A stretch of DNA of 64,000 nucleotides from Candidatus Scybalocola faecipullorum. GTDB taxonomy: Bacteria; Bacillota; Clostridia; Lachnospirales; Lachnospiraceae. Positions 8,796 to 17,486 of the stretch are shown piece after piece. The stretch is from positions 35,622 to 99,621 of the forward strand of contig DVJY01000071.1 of NCBI GenBank assembly GCA_018716485.1, read 5' to 3'. Under the pieces are notes generated by a model. It worked only from the letters and a program-made list of their open reading frames with translations, ran no database searches and was not told the DNA's origin. Position 1 is the stretch's first letter; the number at the start of each line of letters is the position of its first letter. The position numbers and the translations under genes were made by a program.

Positions 8796-8824
8796 ATTAT
8801 ATCCTCTCGCCTTTTAATTGTCAA
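8796..8824 (-). promoter_or_regulatory. Near-consensus promoter of the orphan unit
   Basis: TTGACA (8819-8824), exactly 17 nt, then TATAAT (8796-8801) on the minus strand. Both boxes match the sigma-70/A consensus fully, suggesting strong expression. Confidence 0.85.
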
Positions 8825-8961
8825 TACTATTTTTAATTTTTTTCTATGTTTTTCTGATTATTTTATAATTATTATCAGAATTTTCAGATTAATATTTTTT
8901 TAAATTTACAGTCACCATAATAGAAATCAGCAAATCTTTTCACGCTCCATGGAATATTTGT

Positions 8962-9012
8962 AAAGAAAAACATAAGGGTACTTCCCTGTATACAGGGCGT
9001 ATCCTTATGTTT
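8962..9012 (-). terminator. Terminator after proS
   Basis: Long hairpin: outer arms AAACATAAGG/CCTTATGTTT and inner arms CCCTGTATACAGGG, followed on the minus strand by TTTTTCTTT. It lies about 40 nt after the proS stop. Confidence 0.85.
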
Positions 9013-9052
9013 CCTGCATCATGTCAATTCATTATTTTTAAGCCGCAAAAAA

Positions 9053-10486
9053 TCAATACGCTTTTCCCCAGTAAACCATAGCTTTTGCCGGTTTTCCGCA
9101 GCATACGCACACGTCAGAAATCTTCTCCTGTTCAAACGGCATGCATCTTGCGGTTGCTGTCGTTTCTTCTTTAATCTTATCCTCACATGCCTGATCACCG
9201 CACCACATCGCTTTAACAAAGCCCGGTTTATGAGCAACTGTTTCTTTAAACTCTTCATAATTCTTTGCAATATACGTATGTTTATCGCGATGTGCTCTTG
9301 CACGCTCCAGCATATCTTTTTGCATTGTTTCCAATGTATTTGCAACCTGCGCTTTAAGTTCATCCAGTGATACAATCTGTTTTTCTCTCGTGTCACGGCG
9401 CACTATAACTGCCTGATTTGCTTCGATATCTTTTGGTCCGATTTCAATTCTCACCGGAATACCGCGCATTTCAGCTTCAGAGAATTTCCAGCCCGGACTC
9501 TTTTCGGAATCATCGACTTTAACTCTGAAATCAGCAAGCGCTTCTTTTAACTTGGCAGCGGTTTCAAGCACACCTTCTTTATGCTGTGCGATCGGAATGA
9601 TCATGACCTGAACCGGAGCAATTCTCGGCGGAAGCACAAGGCCGCTGTTATCGCCGTGAACCATGATAATGCCGCCGATCAGACGGGTTGAAATTCCCCA
9701 TGATGTCTGATGTACATACTGCAGTTTATTGTCTTTATCTGTATACTGGATATTAAACGCCTTCGCAAAACCATCTCCGAAGTTATGGCTCGTACCTGAC
9801 TGAAGCGCCTTCCCGTCATGCATCAGCGCTTCGATTGTGTATGTTGCCTCGGCGCCCGCAAATTTTTCTTTTTCTGTCTTGCGTCCTCTGATCACCGGAA
9901 TTGCCAGCACTTCTTCGCAGAAATCCGCATAAAGGTTAAGCATTAATTCTGTTCTTTCTTCTGCTTCTTCTGCCGTTGCATGAGCTGTATGACCTTCCTG
10001 CCATAAAAACTCTCTGGAACGAAGGAACGGACGTGTTTCTTTTTCCCAGCGCACAACCGAACACCATTGATTATAAACTTTCGGCAGATCTCTGTATGAC
10101 TGAATTTCTTTTGCATAAAAATCACAGAATAATGTTTCTGATGTCGGTCTGACACACAGTCTTTCCTGAAGCGGCTCCAGACCGCCGTGTGTTACCCATG
10201 CCACTTCCGGCGCAAATCCTTCAACATGGTCTTTCTCTTTCTGAAGCAGGCTTTCCGGAATAAACATCGGCAAATAGACATTTTCTACACCGGTCGCTTT
10301 AAAACGGGCGTCTGCTTCCTTCTGAATATTTTCCCAAAGCGCGTATCCCGCAGGTTTAAGCACCATACAGCCTTTAACGCTTGTATAATCCATTAAATCT
10401 GCTTTTTTCACAACATCCGTATACCATTGTGCAAAATCGTCTTCCATTGAAGTAATTGCTTCAACTAATTTTTTGTCCTTAGCCAT
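9053..10486 (-). CDS. proS: Prolyl-tRNA synthetase, archaeal/eukaryal type
   Basis: Class II aminoacyl-tRNA synthetase charging tRNA-Pro. The length of 477 aa and the absence of the large editing insertion point to the type 3 (archaeal/eukaryal-like) form found in some Firmicutes. Recognisable parts are [49 protein letters not shown] (motif 2 region) and a C-terminal domain with a cysteine set ([16 protein letters not shown]) and a terminal Tyr, as known for this type. GGGAGA precedes the ATG at good spacing. Expression is controlled by the T-box leader immediately upstream. Confidence 0.95.
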   Translation of the reverse strand: MAKDKKLVEAITSMEDDFAQWYTDVVKKADLMDYTSVKGCMVLKPAGYALWENIQKEADARFKATGVENVYLPMFIPESLLQKEKDHVEGFAPEVAWVTHGGLEPLQERLCVRPTSETLFCDFYAKEIQSYRDLPKVYNQWCSVVRWEKETRPFLRSREFLWQEGHTAHATAEEAEERTELMLNLYADFCEEVLAIPVIRGRKTEKEKFAGAEATYTIEALMHDGKALQSGTSHNFGDGFAKAFNIQYTDKDNKLQYVHQTSWGISTRLIGGIIMVHGDNSGLVLPPRIAPVQVMIIPIAQHKEGVLETAAKLKEALADFRVKVDDSEKSPGWKFSEAEMRGIPVRIEIGPKDIEANQAVIVRRDTREKQIVSLDELKAQVANTLETMQKDMLERARAHRDKHTYIAKNYEEFKETVAHKPGFVKAMWCGDQACEDKIKEETTATARCMPFEQEKISDVCVCCGKPAKAMVYWGKAY

Positions 10487-10506
10487 GATATTCTCCCTTT
10501 CTCAAT

Positions 10507-10772
10507 AAAAAAATTAAAAAGCCCTTTGATCCCTGCCGGATATACTCCGAACCCAAGGGACCAAAAGGCTGTCATATACATCTCTTTCGGCGGTACCACC
10601 CTGATTAACTGTACTTACAGTTCACTCGTCTGCCGATAACGCCGGGCTGCGCCGCGCTTTCACACGGAGGCTCCAAGGCAGGTTCCAAAACTTCCGCGTA
10701 AAAACTCTCAGCATATGTTTTCTCTCTGTACCGCTTCCGACTTTGTACTATTCCTCTTCATTGCCGTATTAT
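10507..10772 (-). promoter_or_regulatory. T-box riboswitch controlling proS
   Basis: The minus strand carries AGGGTGGTACCGCCG (within about 10588-10605), the conserved T-box/antiterminator sequence. It is followed by a competing terminator of about 15 bp (AGCCTTTTGGTCCCT pairing with AGGGATCAAAGGGCT) and a T-tract near 10507-10520. Upstream lies a Stem I-like region with AGAGAG and CTGAGAG. A CCT triplet at 10680-10682 is a candidate proline specifier codon. Uncharged tRNA-Pro should favour antitermination and read-through into proS. This explains most of the 317-nt gap. Confidence 0.9.
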
Positions 10773-10778
10773 TTACTT

Positions 10779-10807
10779 ATCTTAGGCTAAAATTTGTCAT
10801 TTGTCAA
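10779..10807 (-). promoter_or_regulatory. Predicted promoter of the proS T-box transcript
   Basis: TTGACA (10802-10807), 17-nt spacer, TAAGAT (10779-10784) on the minus strand. The -35 box overlaps the trxB stop codon. Confidence 0.65.
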
Positions 10808-11709
10808 CCCAGATATTCACAAGCTGCCAATGCAGCCGTCGCTCCGTCAGAAGCTGCTGTTGTCAGCTGGCGCACTGTCTTTGTCCGACAGTCGCCCGCC
10901 GTAAAAATACCTTCCACATTTGTCCTGCAATCCTCATTAGCAACAATGTACCCGCTGCCGTCCAACTTAACCAAACCGGAAAAAGAATCATTCTGAGGCA
11001 TCTGTCCGATTGCCACAAATAGACCGCTGACCGGAATGTGTCTGATCTCACCTGAGAATTTATTTTTAACATCGACACCATCCACAAAATCGCTGCCGGT
11101 AATCTCCTCAACTGTACTGTTTAATACAAATTCCACATTATCTTTTTCTTTTAATCGATCCACATATTTTTGTTCCCCCCGGAAAGCATCCCGGCGATGG
11201 ATCAAATAAACTTTTTGACAATAACCGGATAAAAACAGAGCATCTTCCAGCGCCGTACTGCCGCCGCCGACCACGGCCACATCTTTGCCTTTAAAAAATG
11301 CGCCGTCACAGGTTGCGCAGTACGAAACGCCCGCGCCGATAAAATCTTCCTCTCTGTCTACGCCAAGCGGACGGTTCACCGCCCCTGTCGCCAAAATGAC
11401 CGAACGGCCCGTGTATTCTTGGTCTTCTGTCACCACATACTTTTCTTTGCCGTCGGCCCGGATTTCCACAACATTTTCAAACTCAATCTTGGCGCCCAGC
11501 CCTGTCGCCTGCGCATAAAGGTTTTCTGCAAATTCGTAACCTGAAATATGGGCAATACCCGGATAATTTTCTACCTCCGGAGAACGGATAATCTGTCCGC
11601 CATAGCTGTTTGCCTCCAATACAAGCACACTTTTTCCGGCTCTCGCACCGTAAATCGCTGCAGACAACCCTGCCGTTCCGGCACCGACTATAATAATATC
11701 ATATACCAT
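10804..11709 (-). CDS. trxB: Thioredoxin reductase
   Basis: NADPH-dependent flavoprotein that reduces thioredoxin. The FAD-binding motif VGAGTAGLSAAIYGARAG is at the N-terminus. The redox-active CATC is in SYCATCDGAFFKGK, followed directly by the NADPH-binding VVGGGSTALEDALFL, and the C-terminal IFTAGDCRTKTVRQ closes the FAD site. Length 301 aa is typical. GGAGGCGATTTT precedes the ATG. The partner thioredoxin lies about 750 bp away at 12462-12770, with a Crp/Fnr-type regulator between them. Confidence 0.95.
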   Translation of the reverse strand: MVYDIIIVGAGTAGLSAAIYGARAGKSVLVLEANSYGGQIIRSPEVENYPGIAHISGYEFAENLYAQATGLGAKIEFENVVEIRADGKEKYVVTEDQEYTGRSVILATGAVNRPLGVDREEDFIGAGVSYCATCDGAFFKGKDVAVVGGGSTALEDALFLSGYCQKVYLIHRRDAFRGEQKYVDRLKEKDNVEFVLNSTVEEITGSDFVDGVDVKNKFSGEIRHIPVSGLFVAIGQMPQNDSFSGLVKLDGSGYIVANEDCRTNVEGIFTAGDCRTKTVRQLTTAASDGATAALAACEYLG

Positions 11710-11788
11710 AAAATCGCCTCCATCTACTTGCCATCACCCGTTAATTTCCGTATATTATAATATATAGAATCATCGGGGAGGACTGATT

Positions 11789-12481
11789 ATGACTTTAAAT
11801 TCTGAAATCAGCCGTTTTGTCACAGAAAGCCTTCCGTTTTGGGGAAAGCTTTCGGAAAAACAGCAGCATATTCTTTTAAATTATACAACACAGCATCATT
11901 ACTGCAAAGGCGAAGCCATATTAAGCAATGCCTTTGAGTGCATCGGACTTCTGCTGATCCGCTCGGGAACAATGCGCATTTACATCTTATCAGAAGAAGG
12001 CAGAGAAGTGACGCTTTACAGACTTTCTAAAGGAGATATCTGTATTCTCTCAGCTGCCTGCGTCTTAAAATCTATTACATTTGATGTATGCATAGAAGCG
12101 GAAAATGACTGCGACGTTATTCAAATCGCATCTTCTGCCATTTCTCTGCTTTCCTCTGAAAACATTTATATGGAATGTTTTATTTACAAATTAGCCGCCG
12201 AACGTTTCTCTGATGTCATGTGGACTATGCAGGACATTCTTTTTACAAGCTTTGATAAAAGACTGGCGGCATTTCTGCTTGATGAAACCGAAAAAGCACA
12301 CAGCGATACGCTGAAAATGACTCACGAACAAATCGCCAAATACATGGGATCTGCCCGTGAGGTCGTTTCGCGAATGCTCAAATACTTTGCCAATGAAGGC
12401 TATGTTTCACTTTTTCGAGGCGGTATCCGCATTATCAATAAAGAAAAACTCCGGGCGCTGCTTATGCCAGCAGTTTCTTAA
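11789..12481 (+). CDS. Crp/Fnr-family transcriptional regulator
   Basis: Predicted DNA-binding regulator with an N-terminal cyclic-nucleotide-type sensor domain (about 25-145, including LLIRSGTMRIYILSEEGREVTLYRLSKGD) and a C-terminal winged helix (about 165-225). The recognition part MTHEQIAKYMGSAREVVSRM matches Crp/Fnr HTH signatures. Cysteines are present in the sensor domain (CKG, CIG, CILSAAC, CIEAENDC), but no clear Fe-S cluster pattern can be assigned. It lies divergent from trxB and converges with trxA, overlapping its 3' end by 20 nt, which suggests redox or oxygen control of the thioredoxin system. Strong GGGGAGGA site upstream. Confidence 0.85.
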   Translation: MTLNSEISRFVTESLPFWGKLSEKQQHILLNYTTQHHYCKGEAILSNAFECIGLLLIRSGTMRIYILSEEGREVTLYRLSKGDICILSAACVLKSITFDVCIEAENDCDVIQIASSAISLLSSENIYMECFIYKLAAERFSDVMWTMQDILFTSFDKRLAAFLLDETEKAHSDTLKMTHEQIAKYMGSAREVVSRMLKYFANEGYVSLFRGGIRIINKEKLRALLMPAVS

Positions 12482-12770
12482 CGGCAGCCTTTGGCTTTGC
12501 GCCTACAGATGTAGTGACAACCTTACCCTGATCCATAACAACAAGCATCGGGATGGTCATCGCCTTAAACTGCACCGCCAGCTGCGGCTCTTCATCCACA
12601 TTGATTTTGCACACTTTAATTTCCGGCATCTCTTCCGCAATTTCCTCAATAACCGGAGAGAGCATACGGCAAGGGCCGCACCAGTCTGCATAAAAATCAA
12701 TTAACACTTTCTTATCGGATTTTAAAACTTCCTGCTCAAAATTTTGTGATGTTATCTTTAATGGACTCAT
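12462..12770 (-). CDS. trxA: Thioredoxin
   Basis: Small thiol-disulfide oxidoreductase with the active site WCGPCRM in DFYADWCGPCRML and the cis-Pro region TIPMLVVMDQGK. About 102 aa from the start chosen at 12770, which has GGAGGT with 7-nt spacing; an ATG two codons earlier sits directly on that site. Its 3' end overlaps the convergent regulator gene by 20 nt and no terminator lies between them. A TGTGA-N5-TCACA palindrome lies upstream. Confidence 0.93.
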   Translation of the reverse strand: MSPLKITSQNFEQEVLKSDKKVLIDFYADWCGPCRMLSPVIEEIAEEMPEIKVCKINVDEEPQLAVQFKAMTIPMLVVMDQGKVVTTSVGAKPKAAVKKLLA

Positions 12771-12830
12771 AATCATACCTCCTGTAATTCACTGTGATAA
12801 GTTTATTATAACCGATTTTTTCTAAACTTC

Positions 12831-12845
12831 TGTGACAAAGTCACA
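12831..12845. promoter_or_regulatory. Candidate Crp/Fnr-type operator upstream of trxA
   Basis: TGTGACAAAGTCACA is a perfect inverted repeat (TGTGA-N5-TCACA). The trxA -10-like TATAAT is at 12805-12810 on the minus strand, so the site is centred roughly 40 nt upstream of the likely start point, a usual activator position. Classic sites have a 4- or 6-nt spacer, so assignment is tentative. Confidence 0.45.
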
Positions 12846-12862
12846 TAAAATCATTTTTCAGG

Positions 12863-13927
12863 TCATTTCAGCAGCATAATATCTTCAGGGCTGACTTTAA
12901 GGTATACCGGCATATTTTGCTGCGCCGATTCATTGACCGCAAACTTAGGCACTTTCCACCAAACCGGCGCTTTATCCGAAGCGTCTGTATTCTGCATAAA
13001 ATAATGAATTTCAAAAGGCGATTCTTCTATTTCCAACAGTCTGACAGGAAAACAGTTGATCTGATCTTCGTGTTCATGTTCGTAAACCGGTATGAAATGA
13101 TGTGCCCGAATACCGATATGGGTCACATCATCCGTTACTTTTCGCCCTGTCACAAGCTTTAATCCCCAGTCTGATGCTATCACTTCATAGGCGCCCAGCA
13201 TTTCAATCTTCGATATATTTTTACACCCGGTCAGCCGCGCGGCCTGGACATATTCCGGCCTGTCAAATACGGCTTTTGTCTCATCCATATGTAAAATACG
13301 GCCGTCGCCCATAACCGCCATTGAATGACACAGACGGTACAGTTCATCCCTGCTGTGGGAAACGATGATCACATGGCCCTTAAACTGATCCGTCATCCGC
13401 TTCATTTCTCTCTGAAGCGCATCCCGCAGGTAGGTATCCAGCGCTGAAAAAGGTTCATCCAGCAAAATCATCTCCGGTTCCGAAGCCAACATACGTGCCA
13501 GAGCCGCCCGCTGCTGCTGACCTCCGGACAGCTGACCCGGCAAACGTCCTTCCAATCCTTCAAGCCCCATCATGGCAATAAATTGATGGGCCTTTTCCTG
13601 CCGCTGCCGCCGGTCTTTAACCTGAATACCGGCTTCCACATTTTTTTGTACAGTCATGGTCGGAAAAAGGGCATAATTTTGGAAAAGATATCCCGTCTTT
13701 CTCATCTGCGGCGGCAGATTGATTTTCTGCCGGGCATCAAAAAGCACCTTGCCGTCTAAGACAATGCGTCCTTCATCCGGCTTCTCAATACCGGCTATAC
13801 ATTTAAGAGTCATACTTTTTCCGCATCCGGAAGCGCCTAAAATACCCAGACTGTGATCTTCCGTCTTAAAATTTACATCAAGACAGAATCCTTTAAATTT
13901 CTTTTTTATATCGACTTCAAGACTCAT
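12863..13927 (-). CDS. modC: Molybdate ABC transporter, ATP-binding protein
   Basis: ATPase of the molybdate (or tungstate) importer. Walker A is GASGCGKSMTL, signature LSGGQQQRAALAR, Walker B MILLDEPFSALD, and the switch His is in VIIVSHSRDE. The C-terminal third (about 235-354) is an accessory regulatory domain of TOBE/MOP type, as in ModC. Length 354 aa is normal. It overlaps modB by 4 nt, so translation is probably coupled. Confidence 0.92.
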   Translation of the reverse strand: MSLEVDIKKKFKGFCLDVNFKTEDHSLGILGASGCGKSMTLKCIAGIEKPDEGRIVLDGKVLFDARQKINLPPQMRKTGYLFQNYALFPTMTVQKNVEAGIQVKDRRQRQEKAHQFIAMMGLEGLEGRLPGQLSGGQQQRAALARMLASEPEMILLDEPFSALDTYLRDALQREMKRMTDQFKGHVIIVSHSRDELYRLCHSMAVMGDGRILHMDETKAVFDRPEYVQAARLTGCKNISKIEMLGAYEVIASDWGLKLVTGRKVTDDVTHIGIRAHHFIPVYEHEHEDQINCFPVRLLEIEESPFEIHYFMQNTDASDKAPVWWKVPKFAVNESAQQNMPVYLKVSPEDIMLLK

Positions 13928-14610
13928 CTTCTGTCTCCCTTAACAATGTTCATCAGAAAAATAATGATAAAAGCAATCAGTACAACAACTACTGTCCAAA
14001 AACCGGCTGTCGCATAATCGCCGTCCTGAATGACCATTGCGATTTTCTGCGCGATTGTCCCCGTCTTTCCCGGAATATTTCCGGCCAGCATCGAAGTGGC
14101 CCCGTATTCTCCCAAGGCTCTGGCGAATGTCAGCACAGTGCCTGAAAGAATGCCCGGCCTTGCGGCTGGAACGGCCACTCTCCAAAAAATTTCTGACTCT
14201 CTCATACCAAGTGTTCTTCCTGCATAGATCAAATTTTGATCAATCTGCTCAAACGCTGCCCGGGCATTTCTGTACATGAGCGGAAAAGCAATAACGACTG
14301 CCGCAATGACACATCCCGCAAAGCTTTGGACAACAGCTGTATTAAAAGTTGTATCCAAAAAACGGCCGACAAGCCGGCGTCTGCTGAAAATCATCAAAAG
14401 AAAAAAGCCGCATGCTGTCGGCGGCAGCACCATCGGCAGTGTCAGAATACCGTCAATAACCGCACGCCATCGATTTTTCATGCGTGCTATTTTCCACGCC
14501 GCAAAAATACCTAAAGAAAATGAAATTACTGTCGCTATAATTCCTGTTTTTAAAGAAATAAACAGAGGCCGCCAGTCCAGCGCTGCCAGCCATGCACCCA
14601 ATTCTTCCAT
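13924..14610 (-). CDS. modB: Molybdate ABC transporter, permease
   Basis: Inner-membrane channel of ModABC, with about five or six membrane segments. The EAA-type loop that contacts ModC is ARTLGMRESEIFWRVAVPAARPGILSG-like (only the family consensus is cited), followed by ALGEYGATSMLAGNIPGKTGT, typical of ModB. The start at 14610 has CGGAGGAAGCA directly upstream; an earlier ATG at 14661 overlapping the modA stop lacks such a site. About 228 aa, a normal length. A strong hairpin lies between modA and modB. Confidence 0.92.
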   Translation of the reverse strand: MEELGAWLAALDWRPLFISLKTGIIATVISFSLGIFAAWKIARMKNRWRAVIDGILTLPMVLPPTACGFFLLMIFSRRRLVGRFLDTTFNTAVVQSFAGCVIAAVVIAFPLMYRNARAAFEQIDQNLIYAGRTLGMRESEIFWRVAVPAARPGILSGTVLTFARALGEYGATSMLAGNIPGKTGTIAQKIAMVIQDGDYATAGFWTVVVVLIAFIIIFLMNIVKGDRR

Positions 14611-14624
14611 TGCTTCCTCCGAAA

Positions 14625-14651
14625 ACAGCCGGAGCCAAATGCTCCGGCTGT
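14625..14651 (-). promoter_or_regulatory. Intercistronic hairpin between modA and modB
   Basis: Perfect 11-bp inverted repeat ACAGCCGGAGC/GCTCCGGCTGT with a 5-nt loop, directly after the modA stop and just before the modB ribosome-binding site. No T-tract follows, so it more likely protects the modA part of the mRNA or reduces modBC expression than terminates. Confidence 0.7.
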
Positions 14652-14657
14652 TTATAA

Positions 14658-15578
14658 TCATACGTTAGTATCAAATAAATATTGGTCAAAAATTGCTTTT
14701 GCTTCGTCCGAAATAATAAATACATAAAATGCGTCGGCAGCTACATTCACCGTCTCATCTGCCTGATCATTTTGGATTCTGCATACCGGGTAGATCACAT
14801 TGCCGGTCAGATCATAGCTGACCATCTCAAGAATATCCAGATCATCCTCAAATCCATATGTATCTGAATAATAAACGGTTCCAACCTCGCATGAACCTTC
14901 AATAACTGCTGTCCGAACTTTACTTACGTTTCCCTGTTCGCTGATTTCCACACCGCCGAGGGCGTCGGAAATTTCCTGCGTCGTAATTGCTGCCGGATCG
15001 TCTGTCTCAGGAAGCATACCGGCATTGACCATAGCCTGCCGTGTATATCTGCCTACAGGGACACTGCCGTCAGCCAGCGCAATGCTTTTGGCATTTCCGA
15101 TATCTTCCAGTCCTGTCACTGCTGTATCACTGTCTTTATAAGTTACCACACATACCTGATTATTGACAACATCCTTTCTTGTGCCATCCACGATAAATCC
15201 TTTTTCTTCAAGTTCGTTCATCTGTGTCTGCGCTGCAGAGAAGAAAATGTCACACTCAAATCCTTCTTCGATCTGCGTCATCAATGTGCCTGAACTATCT
15301 GCGTTAAAAAGAATTTCCACATTCGGATAAGTTTCATTAAACGCTGAGGCAACTTCTTCCATGACGTCGCTGAGACTTGCGGCAATAAATACGTTGATTT
15401 CCCCTGCCACTTCACTGCCGTCCTCACTTTCGGCCGCTGTCTGAGCAGTCGTTTCGGTATCCTCTGCCGCCGGAGTTTCAGTGCTGCTTTGACCTTGTGC
15501 ATTGTTGCCGCATCCGGCCACCATCGTCAATGTAAGCGCCGCGGTCAGACATGCATTTAAAATTTTTGCCTTTTTCAT
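14658..15578 (-). CDS. modA: Molybdate-binding lipoprotein
   Basis: Extracellular substrate-binding protein for the ModBC importer. The signal peptide ends in the lipobox MVAGC (Cys about 23), so it should be lipid-anchored. A Ser/Thr/Glu-rich linker (about 25-60) follows, then the binding domain beginning INVFIAASLSDVMEEV and containing LFNADSSGTLMTQIEEG, both standard ModA motifs with oxyanion-binding Ser/Thr. Length 306 aa. Tungstate rather than molybdate cannot be excluded. The leader is the second copy of a 59-nt element that also precedes glf. Confidence 0.92.
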   Translation of the reverse strand: MKKAKILNACLTAALTLTMVAGCGNNAQGQSSTETPAAEDTETTAQTAAESEDGSEVAGEINVFIAASLSDVMEEVASAFNETYPNVEILFNADSSGTLMTQIEEGFECDIFFSAAQTQMNELEEKGFIVDGTRKDVVNNQVCVVTYKDSDTAVTGLEDIGNAKSIALADGSVPVGRYTRQAMVNAGMLPETDDPAAITTQEISDALGGVEISEQGNVSKVRTAVIEGSCEVGTVYYSDTYGFEDDLDILEMVSYDLTGNVIYPVCRIQNDQADETVNVAADAFYVFIISDEAKAIFDQYLFDTNV

Positions 15579-15581
15579 CCT

Positions 15582-15640
15582 TTTCCTCTTTCCTGACGCA
15601 CCTGCTGCGTCAATAATGGCAGATTTGGAAGTTTACTTCC
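15582..15640 (-). repeat. 59-nt leader repeat, copy 2 (upstream of modA)
   Basis: 57 of 59 positions match 3663-3721. The same two hairpins and the same GGAAAGAGGAAA next to the start codon are present, here ending about 4 nt before the modA ATG. Outside the element the two leaders diverge, apart from a shared TTTCCTCC just beyond it. Confidence 0.85.
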
Positions 15641-15805
15641 CAACTTTCCTCCTTTTTGACACATCAGCTTCGCCATTTTTCACAGAAAAACCATCGAACA
15701 TAAAAAAATTCCTTTCCCCGGTCCGCCGCGATACCGCATGTCATTTTATCATCATTATATTGGAAAATATCGTTATTGTCAATCAAGAATAACGCTTGTC
15801 CATCC

Positions 15806-16855
15806 TCACATTTTGTACCTTTCTTTCAGCTGTCTGAGTAATTCCAAAATAAGTACAAGGCCGACAGGACCAAGAATAATGCCCCATAAACCAAAAAGAT
15901 TCATACCAATAAAAGTCGCCGCCAGCATATAAAATTCATTGACGCCCATACTGTTTCCCATCAGCTTTGCTTCCAGCACCTCCCTGAGTGCAGCGCACAG
16001 CGCATATACAACCGCTAAAATCAGTGCCGCCTTATAATTGCCTATAAATATGTCAATAATCGCCCATGGGATCAGTATTGTCCCGCTTCCGATAACCGGC
16101 AGTGCGTCTAAAAGCGCGATCACAATACCCGTCAGCACCGCGTATTCGCTGCCTGCCAGCTTCAGACCAATACTGCACACAACAGCTACAAGTGTAATGA
16201 TGATACACTGAGACCTGAAAAAACACCATGTCGCCTTACATAATTTAGCTGTAATTTCGGAAATTTCCCAAAAGAATTCGCTTTGTTTTAAATGCCGGTC
16301 GATATCTTCTTTATTTTTGATGAGCAGCGCGCCTGCCAGCAGCGCCACTGCAAATACGATGCCAAATGCCGCAATTCCCCGAATCACGGGAAATCCATGA
16401 TCCTTTAAAATTTCAAACCAATGCTCCTGAATGACGGTAATCATCTGTCCGAGCCACTGCCCGAGATGATCCGATACGTTTTCAAAGCTTATTCCGGTAA
16501 AGTTACTGACGACCCTGCAGATACTGTAAAAAATATCTGCTGCCGCCGCACTGTACTGCTCGCGGTGGACAATCAGCTTCCTGATCTGCCCGAAAATATA
16601 GCTGCCGCCAGCATAAAAAACAGCAAGCGCCAACGCGCCGGTAATTGTCACCAGCAGCGTTCCCGCAATACCAACCGGCAGTTTAATTTTTCTTCGAACA
16701 AGGCAGGCTGCCGGATAAAGAAAGCGGCACAGGGCATACGCAAGCACAAACGGCAAAATAACAGGGAGCATATACTTAAAAATGATATACACTCCCAGAG
16801 TAACTGACGCTATTTTTAAAAGCTGCAGAAGTTTTTTCTTTCCGGATAAACCCAT
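15806..16855 (-). CDS. ytvI: YtvI-like AI-2E-family membrane protein
   Basis: Polytopic membrane protein of the AI-2E/PerM transporter family, closest in style to the sporulation membrane protein YtvI. About eight hydrophobic segments are visible, including VTLGVYIIFKYMLPVILPFV at the N-terminus and LLDALPVIGSGTILIPWAII in the C-terminal half, the most conserved region of the family. The transported substrate is unknown. The start at 16855 is preceded by ACGGAGGAAG, while an upstream in-frame ATG at 16924 gives a polar extension unlike the family. About 349 aa, a normal size. Confidence 0.8.
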   Translation of the reverse strand: MGLSGKKKLLQLLKIASVTLGVYIIFKYMLPVILPFVLAYALCRFLYPAACLVRRKIKLPVGIAGTLLVTITGALALAVFYAGGSYIFGQIRKLIVHREQYSAAAADIFYSICRVVSNFTGISFENVSDHLGQWLGQMITVIQEHWFEILKDHGFPVIRGIAAFGIVFAVALLAGALLIKNKEDIDRHLKQSEFFWEISEITAKLCKATWCFFRSQCIIITLVAVVCSIGLKLAGSEYAVLTGIVIALLDALPVIGSGTILIPWAIIDIFIGNYKAALILAVVYALCAALREVLEAKLMGNSMGVNEFYMLAATFIGMNLFGLWGIILGPVGLVLILELLRQLKERYKM

Positions 16856-16925
16856 CACATCTTCCTCCGTTTCTCGTATACTCAGCTCTATTATGTGATG
16901 ATTTTTCCGAAAAAATTCCGTCATT

Positions 16926-17486
16926 CTACAGCTTTGAATATTTAAAAATATGATTAAATTCTTTTTGGGATTTTAATCCAAGCTTTTTTAAAATGTTCGT
17001 CTTTTGATTGGCGATCGTTTTCGGCGCAGACATCAGCGCTACGTTTCCGCCAAGCATACCATAAAAAACCGCTCTTTCCGCAGGGGACAATTCCGACATA
17101 ATTAAACTCGTTACCAAATATTCCTGCGTTATATGTCCAAAAGCCAATGCCTTTACTGTCTGGATCACCAGATCCGGCTGGTCTTTAAATACATATCCGG
17201 AGACAAACAGCTTTCCGGATATTTTTACCATATCCGATATCTGGTCTTTTGCTGCAAGCATAAGAATCTTTGCATCAGTCCGCAGCCGTATTTCTTTAAC
17301 CGCGCCGCAAAATTCCATATCCGCCAGTACGATATCCGGCTGTGCCTCCACACAGATATCCAAAATATCCTTTACTGTACCTCCTGCACAATCCGCCGAT
17401 ATATCCGCACACACCCCTAAACATTTCCTTAATTTACGAATCATTTCAAAATCATTTGAAGCAATCATCATCTGTACTTTTCCCAC
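16926..17486 (-). CDS. Orphan NarL/LuxR-type response regulator
   Basis: Receiver domain (about 1-115) followed by a LuxR-like helix-turn-helix (about 130-186). The likely phosphoacceptor Asp is in PDIVLADMEFCG, and the conserved Lys in SGYVFKDQPDL. The HTH LSPAERAVFYGMLGG ... NILKKLGLKSQKEF is recognisable but degenerate in the middle. A GTG start at 17486 with AGGAGAAGATACT upstream is preferred over a longer frame. No histidine kinase is adjacent; the divergent neighbour is an XRE-like protein plus Ser/Thr kinase pair, which could be a functional partner, though this is inference only. Confidence 0.75.
   Translation of the reverse strand: MGKVQMMIASNDFEMIRKLRKCLGVCADISADCAGGTVKDILDICVEAQPDIVLADMEFCGAVKEIRLRTDAKILMLAAKDQISDMVKISGKLFVSGYVFKDQPDLVIQTVKALAFGHITQEYLVTSLIMSELSPAERAVFYGMLGGNVALMSAPKTIANQKTNILKKLGLKSQKEFNHIFKYSKL

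Noticed and set aside
14611..14661. modB start at 14661 overlapping the modA stop
   Set aside because: It lacks a ribosome-binding site and would be translated through the intercistronic hairpin; the ATG at 14610 follows GGAGGAAG.
15579..15660. Molybdenum-cofactor riboswitch before modA
   Set aside because: The conserved element is also in front of glf, and the aptamer core is not visible.
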